Shown here one piece after another: positions 56,080 to 64,000 of a stretch of DNA of 64,000 bases. Numbering within the stretch: position 1 is the first letter of the stretch; each line of letters opens with the position of its first letter. The position numbers and the translations under genes are program-made. The DNA is from Allacma fusca (lineage: Eukaryota; Arthropoda; Collembola; Symphypleona; Sminthuridae), in NCBI GenBank assembly GCA_947179485.1, contig OX359247.1, positions 27,938,801 to 28,002,800 on the forward strand. The letters are read 5' to 3'. A model generated the notes under the pieces. It was not told where the DNA came from. It saw nothing but the letters and a program-made list of their open reading frames with translations, and ran no database searches.

Positions 56080-56982
56080 ATGGATCCACAGGATATTCAG
56101 AATATCGTCATTGCAGTTGCGCAATACTTTATGCAGAACCCAATACAACCTCCCCCACAGCAGGCAGATCCATCTCGGATGTATCACATGCTTCAAACTT
56201 TTCGTAAGTATGATGGCAGTTTTAACGCTAGGGAATGGGTTAGTCAGTTTGACAGTGAATGTCAATTGTACGGTCTCACTAATTCTTGGAAGGTTAGCAA
56301 CTTAGACAGATTTTTGAGTTCCACACCCTGCATTTGGTGGAAATCGCAAAAGGCTTCATATATTCAGTTAGCTGCTCAACCACCTACAGCTGAGGTTCCA
56401 GATTTTGCCGCCTATGCATGGGCTACTATAGGGAATGCCTTAGCAAATTTCTTCTCCGATGCTAACATCAAGGAACGAGCTAAGTCAGAGTTAAAAACTC
56501 TGAGATACACTTTCGGCAGTGACCCGATGGAGTTTGTAGCAAGTGCCGTAGATTGTATGGCCCGCATCAATCCTCACATGACCGAGGACGAAAAGGTCAC
56601 GAATCTATTACGGGGACTGCCTGAGAATCTCCGTCCGCACGTTACTTCAGGGGCAACCTCTCTAGATACGTTCTTCCTAAATTTGACTCGACATATTCAT
56701 GTCAATCCCCATCTGGCGCGTGATGTCTCTACTGCAGGACCATCATTCACGCAACATTCCTCTTCTCTTCGTACTTTGTCTTCACAGACAAAATTAGTGA
56801 TCCCAAAGTACTCTGACGAACATATAGCCTCATGTAGAACCCCAGATGGGAAATTGCTATGTTTCGAGTGCCGACGACCCAACCATCGCGTTTATAACTG
56901 TTTCCAGTTAATGAAGAAACAAGGCATCCCCATCCCTCCCCGGAAGCCCAAGATAGTGGTTACGTCTTCGGAAAACGAGTAA
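56080..56982 (+). CDS. gag: retrotransposon Gag
   Basis: Structural protein of the virus-like particle that packages element RNA, 300 residues. After a short N-terminal part comes a capsid-like retrotransposon Gag domain (YDGSFNAREWVSQFDSEC, IWWKSQ, then ADIG-type helices and VTNLLRGLPENLRP). Near the end is one CCHC zinc knuckle, CFECRRPNHRVYNC (about residues 261-274), for RNA binding, with basic residues after it. The frame stops at 56982, while the pol frame is already open from 56898, one base back (-1). Confidence 0.9.
   Translation: MDPQDIQNIVIAVAQYFMQNPIQPPPQQADPSRMYHMLQTFRKYDGSFNAREWVSQFDSECQLYGLTNSWKVSNLDRFLSSTPCIWWKSQKASYIQLAAQPPTAEVPDFAAYAWATIGNALANFFSDANIKERAKSELKTLRYTFGSDPMEFVASAVDCMARINPHMTEDEKVTNLLRGLPENLRPHVTSGATSLDTFFLNLTRHIHVNPHLARDVSTAGPSFTQHSSSLRTLSSQTKLVIPKYSDEHIASCRTPDGKLLCFECRRPNHRVYNCFQLMKKQGIPIPPRKPKIVVTSSENE
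56970..56976 (+). promoter_or_regulatory. candidate -1 ribosomal frameshift site
   Basis: GGAAAAC, read GAA AAC in the gag frame, lies one codon before the gag stop and inside the 85-base gag/pol overlap. It resembles retroviral slippery sites of the GGAUUUA type. Slipping one base back continues into pol without a stop. Whether the downstream RNA folds as a stimulator cannot be told by eye. Confidence 0.4.
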
Positions 56983-57149
56983 GGTGTCCTGTTCGGGCAG
57001 AGACACCTAAACTCCCTTCTTCTCTTCATAATTCTAGCGATAATTTTTCAATAATTTCTCAATTTTCTGTTTCGAATCAGTTTTCGATTCTCAATATAGA
57101 TGACGATTCATCTAGTATTATTTCAAGTTCTAATTCTATTAAGTTTCCG

Positions 57150-60100
57150 ATGCGTCATATCGGTCCTTTACGTCAGTTGAATAAATCTGACATTCTATGG
57201 AATATTCGTATTAATGGGAAAAATCCCTATAGTTTAGATGCTCTTGTTGATACCGGAGCTAGTATTAGTTGTATTAATCCTTTGTTATTAGAGAAAATTC
57301 CTAATAATTATACAATTCATAAATGTTCCCAGCCTATAAGAATTTCATTATCGGTAAATGAAAACCAAGATATTCTTATTACTCATTATATCAAAATATC
57401 TGTGTCCGCGAAGAGCGCCGGTTATTTCAATTGGATATTCTATATACTTCAGAATCTGTCTTCCGAAATGGTTATTGGTTTAGATATACTGTCCAGCATC
57501 AAGGCTCATATAAATTGTAGCAAAGGCCAAGTATATCTTCCCAATAATATAGTACACTGTCTGAAGTCTATCTCGAATGTTAAATCCACTCCTACGCAAC
57601 CTAGATTTTTTACGAAACCGAAATCAAATTCTACTTCATCTTGTTCTGTTAAATCTCATGTTAGTTCCAATTCTATGAGTTCTCACACCAATTATATTTT
57701 TAATGCCGTCAAGAATCACCGTCCTGGCAACAAACCTTTTCCCAGAATACCTTCTAGATGTCGTACCAATAGGCCTTATCAGATTCCTGCACAGGGAGCT
57801 CGAAGAGTCAAAGTACTTTTTAGCTCAAACTATGATGGAGACATTATAGTTTGGGCTAACAAGGAATTATTCTTAAATTATGGGTTAGTTCAAACTTCTT
57901 GCGTTACTCACGTTAATAATGGACAGGGATTTATTTATATTTCCAACATTAATGATCAACCAGTAACACTTCGAGCTACCTCATTCCTTGCAGATTGTGA
58001 CATCTACAATCAAACCGCAGTACCTTTGCGACAAATATCAAAATCTGCATTACCTAAGCGAAAACTCACTGACGATGAAATAGCACAGTTTAATTTAGGA
58101 CCTACATTATCAGATAAGCAGAAACTTGAAATTATTAATGTTATTCGTAAACATCCTCACGCTTTCGCTTGGTCTGATGCAGATATCGGTATTATTACGG
58201 ACGATGACGGCAACAACATTTCATGTAAAGTAGATTTGGTAGACACAACTCCAGTCCAGCGATCTCCATATCGTAATTCCCCTCACAATAAGAAAGTTAT
58301 TTCTGAACACATTGAGAGGGAGAAACTATTAGGATGGTTAGAACCTTGCACTGGACCGTATGCGTCACCTATATTAGTGGTTCCTCGAAAATCAGGACCC
58401 CCTAGAGTAGTGTACGATTTACGAGAAGTAAATCTGAAGTGTCAATTTTTCCCTTTTCCAGCTGACAATTTACAGGAGCAGTTAGACTCGTTTGCGGGAG
58501 CCTCATATTTTTGTACAGCCGACGGGAAAGACGCTTTTCGACAGATTGAAATCGATAAAGACTCACGCGACATCTTGGCTATCGTCACAAACGACGAACT
58601 GTTACGGCCAACCAGAGCCCCGTTTGGTTGGAAAAACTCCGGCCCACGTTTCCAGATGGCTTTTAGGAAAATATTCCCAAAAGTTACTTATCCATGGATA
58701 GCATCATACGTTGATGATGCAGGTTTTTTCGGCTCTACGTTTCCCCAAATGTTGGATAGGTTAGATATTTTCCTCGCTAGATGTGCCCAACGCAACTATA
58801 AGCTGCAGCCTAAGAAGTGTTCGTTTGGTTACGAACAATTAGACTTCTTAGGCCACGTGATATCTAGAGAAGGTATACGCATCAAGGATGATCGTATACA
58901 GGCTATATCTAATCTCCAACCTCCAAAAACACTACGTGGTCTCCGTCGTGTTATTGGTATTATAGGATTCTTTAGACGTCATATTAAAGACATGTCATCT
59001 ATCGCGAAACCTTTATATGCACTTACGGAGAACGGAAAACGTTTCATTTGGACACAGACCGAGCAAGATGCTTTTGATAAATTGAAATTAGCAGTAACTT
59101 CTACACCCATTCTTATGTTTCCACATCCAGAAGGAAAGCTAGACCTTTACACGGACAGTAGCTCCGAAGCAATCGGCGCAGCTCTACTTCAAACATTAGG
59201 AAATCAAGTTGGAGTTATAGCATATTTTTCTAAATCTTTCAATAAAACCCAAATGAATTGGTCCGTGACCCACAAAGAGTGCTTCGCTATAATCAAAAGC
59301 ATCGAGAGCTTTCACCATTATCTCCATGGCAGGGATTTTAGAGTTCTGACAGACCATTCTTCACTAAAATGGCTTATGCAAGTTAAAGATCCTAAAGGTA
59401 AATTAGCTCGCTGGGCAAGTAGCCTTTACCCGTACTCGTTTACCATCTGTCACATTCCCGGAAAACACAACCAGTTAGCAGATGCTCTCAGTCGGGATCC
59501 AAATGAAGAAATCAAAACGGTGGAAAATATAAGATCTTTTTCTGTAAAATCAAGTCCCGATCCAGAATTACTCACAATCGATGAAATCGAAAGCAACGAA
59601 CCCTTATTTTCTTTTGTTATCAACAATAAAAAGCAGACCTTTGAACAACTTCAGCGTCAGGATGATAACTTGAAATCTATCATTGATACAATTCAATTCA
59701 ACGAAACCGAATCTCCTGAAGTTCCACATAAATTTTCAAAGGATTATGCTTTAATTAATAACATTTTATATTATGCCAACTATAATGAGATAGGACCGTT
59801 CTGGTTGTTAGTAATTCCGGATTGTTTAAAATTACAAGTTTTTAAAGATATTCACGAGACAGATTTATCTCACTTATCATTCCATAAAACTTATTACCCT
59901 ATCCGTTCTCGTTTCTTCTGGATTAGTATGTATAAAGATATCCGTAGATTTTGTAAGGCTTGTCAAGCTTGCCAGTTCAATAATACCCCTCATGTCGGGA
60001 GAACTGGTCCATTAATGACAAATCTTACGCCAACGGATCCGTTTCATACTATTGCTATCGATTTCATTGTAGAACTTCCATTAACCCGTCGTCGCAATCG

Positions 60101-61613
60101 ATATCTTCTTACAGTCGTCGATCTAGCCACTAGATGGATCGAAGCAATTCCAACAACTGACATGACGTCAGATACAGTAATTAACAAGTTGGATAATTAT
60201 TTTTTACGCTTTGATCATTGTAAGGAATTAATTTGCGATAACGCGGGAAGTTTTACATCTACCGATTTCCTTAATTTCTGCTCCAATAAAGGCATTAAGG
60301 TGAAGCATATCAGTCCGTATTCCGCTGCTAGTAACACATATGCAGAACGTCCCAATGCTACTTTCAAAGCCATGTTAAATAAAGCATGTCCCACGTCATG
60401 GGCAGATTGGGACAATTGTGTTCCTGCTATAACCCGGAGCTATAATATTTCTCTGCATTCAACTACAGGATACTCTCCCTTTAGGTTATTATACGGTTCA
60501 GAGCCTCATTCAGCTCAGGCGGCTAAATATCCCATTAATCAGGAGAACCTCAGTTGTGCAGACAAACGTTTCCAATTGTTACGTGACAGAACACAGGCTA
60601 ATGAAAATTCTTGTCGTTACCAGTTGCATAATAAAATACAGTTCGACAAGTCTCATCCTCACATCGAATTTAACATCGGTGAACTTATTCTCGTTAAGAG
60701 TCGAGAACGTCTTGTTGGTGCTAAGGCACGTTTTAAGTTGAAATGGGACGGCCCATACCGTATAATGGACCAGTTAGGTCCCTTAACGTATTTAGTGGAC
60801 TTGGAAAATTCTCTTGCAAATAATATAGGCAGAGTTTTCCATGCCCAACATCTAACCAAGTATCAACCTGAACTAATTGGTCAGCATGTCACTATCGTTA
60901 ACGATTCATTTAAGGAACCAGAGGTAGTTTTGCCTCCAGAGATCGAAGGCTCACATACAGTACCTCCAGTTCCACCTATCGTAAAACCTCCAGAACCTCC
61001 AATAAATCAGGTTCCTCCAGCCCCACCTATTGTGAACTCTGATACAGTTCAGTCACCAAATCCCTTAGTCACGCCCCCAGTAGTTTCACCAATCCCTGGT
61101 TATGTACCTCCAATTTTTGATGCTCAACCAGAATTGGATAATGATTGGTTTAATACTACTAAATATACACGAGATTATGAAGAATTTGCGTCAACTTCTT
61201 CCCCTGAAATGTTCTCCGATGATTCTGATAATACGATCATTGAAAACATTAACGATAATACTGTAAGTAATACCAACGAGATTGGTAGTAACACAACTTT
61301 ATTGAACAGTTCTAACCCGTTCTCTGATAATTTTAATCCCACTATTCACACTATTAATAATCCTGGTCACGCTGATCAGAGTAGTCCCCCGAAAACTACT
61401 CAAGATCCGCTACCCAGTTCTATTGTACCAAATATTTCTCCTACTTCTAGCGTAGTCAGTAATAATTCTACTACTTCTATAAGATCCTCTTCCCGCGTTT
61501 CCAAACCTCCTCTAAGGCTTGACCCTAGTGATCCAGAGACTTATAAGATGAAACGCATTCATACGTTTGATAATGTCACATCATTTTTTAATTCATTATT
61601 ACATGAGCTATAA
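57150..61613 (+). CDS. pol: retrotransposon Pol (protease, reverse transcriptase, RNase H, integrase)
   Basis: 1487 residues from the first ATG; the open frame extends back to 56898, so it is probably made as Gag-Pol. The aspartic protease has DTGA at about residues 34-37. Reverse transcriptase follows, with ASPILVVPRKSGPPRVVYDLR, AFRQIEID and catalytic YVDD at about 520. RNase H has LYTDSSSEAIGAAL near 668 and the TDHSSL motif. Integrase has an HHCC-type finger (HLSFH to CKACQAC), a DDE core with Asp in AIDF (about 970), Asp in CDNAGSF (about 1029) and Glu in AERPN (about 1065), then GPYRI, the GPY/F module. A proline-rich, then Ser/Asn/Thr-rich tail of about 250 residues follows, which most Ty3/gypsy Pols lack. 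All catalytic residues are present. Confidence 0.95.
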   Translation: MRHIGPLRQLNKSDILWNIRINGKNPYSLDALVDTGASISCINPLLLEKIPNNYTIHKCSQPIRISLSVNENQDILITHYIKISVSAKSAGYFNWIFYILQNLSSEMVIGLDILSSIKAHINCSKGQVYLPNNIVHCLKSISNVKSTPTQPRFFTKPKSNSTSSCSVKSHVSSNSMSSHTNYIFNAVKNHRPGNKPFPRIPSRCRTNRPYQIPAQGARRVKVLFSSNYDGDIIVWANKELFLNYGLVQTSCVTHVNNGQGFIYISNINDQPVTLRATSFLADCDIYNQTAVPLRQISKSALPKRKLTDDEIAQFNLGPTLSDKQKLEIINVIRKHPHAFAWSDADIGIITDDDGNNISCKVDLVDTTPVQRSPYRNSPHNKKVISEHIEREKLLGWLEPCTGPYASPILVVPRKSGPPRVVYDLREVNLKCQFFPFPADNLQEQLDSFAGASYFCTADGKDAFRQIEIDKDSRDILAIVTNDELLRPTRAPFGWKNSGPRFQMAFRKIFPKVTYPWIASYVDDAGFFGSTFPQMLDRLDIFLARCAQRNYKLQPKKCSFGYEQLDFLGHVISREGIRIKDDRIQAISNLQPPKTLRGLRRVIGIIGFFRRHIKDMSSIAKPLYALTENGKRFIWTQTEQDAFDKLKLAVTSTPILMFPHPEGKLDLYTDSSSEAIGAALLQTLGNQVGVIAYFSKSFNKTQMNWSVTHKECFAIIKSIESFHHYLHGRDFRVLTDHSSLKWLMQVKDPKGKLARWASSLYPYSFTICHIPGKHNQLADALSRDPNEEIKTVENIRSFSVKSSPDPELLTIDEIESNEPLFSFVINNKKQTFEQLQRQDDNLKSIIDTIQFNETESPEVPHKFSKDYALINNILYYANYNEIGPFWLLVIPDCLKLQVFKDIHETDLSHLSFHKTYYPIRSRFFWISMYKDIRRFCKACQACQFNNTPHVGRTGPLMTNLTPTDPFHTIAIDFIVELPLTRRRNRYLLTVVDLATRWIEAIPTTDMTSDTVINKLDNYFLRFDHCKELICDNAGSFTSTDFLNFCSNKGIKVKHISPYSAASNTYAERPNATFKAMLNKACPTSWADWDNCVPAITRSYNISLHSTTGYSPFRLLYGSEPHSAQAAKYPINQENLSCADKRFQLLRDRTQANENSCRYQLHNKIQFDKSHPHIEFNIGELILVKSRERLVGAKARFKLKWDGPYRIMDQLGPLTYLVDLENSLANNIGRVFHAQHLTKYQPELIGQHVTIVNDSFKEPEVVLPPEIEGSHTVPPVPPIVKPPEPPINQVPPAPPIVNSDTVQSPNPLVTPPVVSPIPGYVPPIFDAQPELDNDWFNTTKYTRDYEEFASTSSPEMFSDDSDNTIIENINDNTVSNTNEIGSNTTLLNSSNPFSDNFNPTIHTINNPGHADQSSPPKTTQDPLPSSIVPNISPTSSVVSNNSTTSIRSSSRVSKPPLRLDPSDPETYKMKRIHTFDNVTSFFNSLLHEL

Positions 61614-61632
61614 AATTTAATTATATCATAGC

Positions 61633-62658
61633 ATGTCGTCTTATGAAGAATATATGGACTTAGACTGTGGCTCCCCGTTCCAAGAGGTTACGGACGCACT
61701 GGAAGAAATGCTTCTAAATTCTCCAGTACGACCCCCTCCCAAGCTCATATCTCCCTTAAATACTCCACCAAATTTTCGTTATCCCATTGAACCTCCTTCT
61801 AATACCTGTTCTGACCTTACCCTTTATGTCCCACCAGTCCTTCCTGTAAATACCGTTGAGATCGTCGAGCTTGACGATTCCCCACTTATTCCTTTAACAC
61901 CTGTACCGCAAGGTTCTGGATTCAATCGTAATCAGACCCGCCCTTCAAGGGTTTTAAGCGGTCGCAATAATGCATCATTTTCGGCACCTTGCGGTATAAT
62001 TCCTCTCGGTGAACCTGTTCTTACTGGCCCTTTTTCTGTTCCACCTAAACTATCTTTTCCCGAACCTAATGACCTCACTTTCAAGATCCCTTCTGTTCCC
62101 CCACCAAGACAACACCTGACACCCGTTAAAAGACTTTCCGTACCACCCACCCTTCCTAAACCACCTCATAAACCACCCACCTCAATCACACCTCAGCCTC
62201 CAACCAAACCTTATATCCCCGTCAAATCACCTTCCACACCACACACTTTACCTCAACCACCTCTCAAACGACCCCGTGCCGATTTCCCTTTAAACCAATC
62301 CCGAGTCTGCCTTATCCCTCCTAATTTCAAAGGTCCCCTACAGAAATCCTTACCTAAACCTCATGCTCATCCCAAAACTCCAAACTTTCCACAAAGCACT
62401 ATGCCCGGTGCAAGGAAGTATCGAGAGGGGCGCGGGCTTCAGAGGCGTCGCGACATGAAATGTCGATTTTGCCGAGAGAGACACTCGGGAATTTGTGATC
62501 AGCGTCGACTTCAGAGTCCATCAATTCCGATGTCGGAATTGTATCGGACCAGCGATGGTGTAACTGTGTGTTACTACTGTCGACAACCGGGTCATTACAT
62601 GGATGATTGTCCCAATCATTACCCACGCTTTGGTGGTTCAGGTGGAGGAATCGCCTGA
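61633..62658 (+). CDS. third retrotransposon ORF: proline-rich protein with zinc knuckles
   Basis: 341 residues, starting 20 bases after the pol stop, in the place where errantiviruses carry env. It has no signal peptide or membrane segment. Residues 1 to about 260 are very proline-rich (PPP, KPPHKPP, PQPP). The C-terminal 80 residues are basic (RGLQRRRDMK). They contain a short Cys/His cluster (CRFCRERHSGIC) and a complete CCHC knuckle, CYYCRQPGHYMDDC (CX2CX4HX4C), then a Gly-rich end. The knuckle is the Gag nucleocapsid type, so RNA or DNA binding is likely. An in-frame stop just before the ATG shows that it is not a read-through extension of pol. How it is translated (splicing, reinitiation) is unknown. 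Confidence 0.85.
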   Translation: MSSYEEYMDLDCGSPFQEVTDALEEMLLNSPVRPPPKLISPLNTPPNFRYPIEPPSNTCSDLTLYVPPVLPVNTVEIVELDDSPLIPLTPVPQGSGFNRNQTRPSRVLSGRNNASFSAPCGIIPLGEPVLTGPFSVPPKLSFPEPNDLTFKIPSVPPPRQHLTPVKRLSVPPTLPKPPHKPPTSITPQPPTKPYIPVKSPSTPHTLPQPPLKRPRADFPLNQSRVCLIPPNFKGPLQKSLPKPHAHPKTPNFPQSTMPGARKYREGRGLQRRRDMKCRFCRERHSGICDQRRLQSPSIPMSELYRTSDGVTVCYYCRQPGHYMDDCPNHYPRFGGSGGGIA

Positions 62659-63168
62659 TAATATCTTTTCTGTTTTGTTTTTTGTTCTTGAGTCAAAATA
62701 TTTGTGTCCGTGAGGAGGGGAACGTCACGGTAGATTATTAAATATCTTAAAATGTATTTACAAAGATCTCTTTTTGTGTGTTCATTTAAATAAACTTTCA
62801 GTCCTACTAAAATGATCTCAATATTTTAGTAACATTATATTACAAAAGGTTCAATAGGTAAAATATTTGTGTCCGGGGGACTTCGGTCGCTCTGGGATTA
62901 TTCCAATAAAACTACAAACATACAAGTTATAAAAACGTCATCTGGTACAACTGAAGACAAACTAAGAAACCGGAAATTATTATAAAGGTACGAGTTTCTT
63001 TGCAGTTTGTTTTCTTTTATTATGTCCGGTACATTATATTCTTGTTTTCGTACGGTATTCAAAATGAATACGCGGACAACCACGCAAGGGAAATCGATAC
63101 ACGACTCACACATGGCTATAAAGTACAAATGTTACAAGGGTAACATTTGTTTTCCCCTGGGAGATGTT
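62659..63168 (+). other. 3' non-coding region of the retrotransposon
   Basis: No coding sequence is seen. The 16-base motif AAAATATTTGTGTCCG occurs twice (62695-62710 and 62860-62875), each time followed by a purine tract (TGAGGAGGGGAA; GGGGGA). These could be polypurine priming sites. The bases just before the 3' LTR (CCCTGGGAGATGTT) are only weakly purine-rich. Confidence 0.5.
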
Positions 63169-64000
63169 TGTGAGTGTGTGACAGGTGTCACATACTCACT
63201 TTACACCCGCTCACTCAGTCATACTCCCACTGCACAATGGTTAAGATGGGAGTCCAGGATGTTATATCCCAGGAGTGATGACGTCAGGGAAGGGACATCA
63301 AATTACCTGTAGAAATTAAAAATTAAAATATAGGTCATGGGAGAAAAGTGTAAACAAGTTGTTTACATTTTTCTCTCATGAAATGTTATGCCTCCCTCCT
63401 TTCCCTATCCTATGAAAATTAAAAATGTAAAAAGTACTTACCTTATGTACCTTATTAAAAATCCCGGACCCTTCCAGAGTATAAATAGGGCTGTTTTTTT
63501 CCCTTCAAAGGCAGACTTGTAATGAGTCTCCTGTCCATGAGTTGCTCGTGGTGAATTTTCCGGGGAAATCCCAGGCTCTGTAATCCGACCTCTGGTCTGG
63601 AATTAATTCAAACCGCGGTTTTTCCCGCTGGTCTTACCTAAGCCCTACCTATAAAGCCCTCCTCCGTCCAATCCATACTCCAGTACCTTTCCGGTGGTGA
63701 ATTTAAAATTCACCCAGACCGGTTACCTGTTGTCTTTGGTGTATTGTGTTGTTTTTTTTGTTGAGTTTAAATTAAAATTAAAAGTATATTTTTTTTGAAA
63801 TATTGTTTTTTTGAAATTTCATTAAAATTTCGTCCGGGAATTCCAGGTTTTGAGAGGAAAACTTTGTGTAAGTTGTCCTTTTGTTTTATTAATTATTTTG
63901 GGAGGATTAATTTTTTATAGTGTCAGTGGGTCAAGCCAAACCTTCCCTCCTTACCTATACCTAATTGGGCATCCTAAGAATCCTTCCATAGGTTAAATTT
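63169..64000 (+). repeat. 3' LTR, truncated by the window end
   Basis: Direct repeat of 54465-55296 at a constant distance of 8704 bases, with no difference found by eye. It includes the TATA box, the CRE-type site and both palindromes. Confidence 0.93.

Larger units (their letters stand above)
54465..64000 (+). mobile_element. Ty3/gypsy LTR retrotransposon, apparently intact, 3' end cut by the window
   Basis: The element has a 5' LTR, gag, pol in protease-RT-RNase H-integrase order, a third ORF and the first 832 bases of a 3' LTR. The order of pol domains with integrase last, plus the GPY motif at the integrase end, places it in Ty3/gypsy (Metaviridae). All three large frames are uninterrupted. 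The two LTR copies show a constant offset of 8704 bases and I see no differences in the shared 832 bases, so the insertion is recent. Target-site duplications cannot be checked because the right end lies outside the window. Confidence 0.93.

Overview
The window looks like nuclear DNA of an animal, most probably an arthropod. It is AT-rich and intron-bearing. It carries a Toll-ligand-type Spätzle gene (close to Spätzle 3), an ERG/FLI1-class ETS factor and an insect-style short hormone-sensitive lipase. A DAN/gremlin-type cystine-knot gene makes a fly unlikely, but I cannot name the species. Exon structures were assembled by hand from splice sites, reading phase and family resemblance. There is no transcript evidence.

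Layout. 3.2-4.4 kb (+): 3' part of an ETS transcription factor gene. 5.2-7.0 kb and 7.8-10.6 kb (both -): a tandem pair of paralogous genes, here called gene B and gene C. Both encode an acidic N-terminal region, a pair of membrane segments and a C-terminal MATH (TRAF-like) domain, which is doubled in gene C. 15.8-20.4 kb (+): a ten-exon hormone-sensitive lipase. 22.5-23.6 kb (-): last exon of a gremlin-like cystine-knot protein with an internal membrane anchor. 42.1-43.6 kb (-): an unrecognised two-exon gene. 46.6-50.1 kb (+): a five-exon Spätzle-3-like neurotrophin gene. 54.5-64.0 kb (+): an apparently intact, very young Ty3/gypsy LTR retrotransposon whose 3' LTR runs off the window.

The sequence between genes (especially 10.7-15.8, 23.6-42.1 and 50.4-54.5 kb) holds many microsatellites and AT palindromes, and one convincing 282-bp MITE with 20-bp terminal inverted repeats. 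I found no RNA genes or CRISPR arrays.

The most unusual items are the membrane-MATH gene pair, the membrane-anchored DAN-family protein, and a retrotransposon with an extra proline-rich zinc-knuckle ORF in the env position and long palindromes in its LTRs. Also odd is a lipase splice junction, right at the catalytic serine motif, where no normal donor site can be found. The host genes show no shared pathway; they are ordinary neighbours rather than an operon-like unit.
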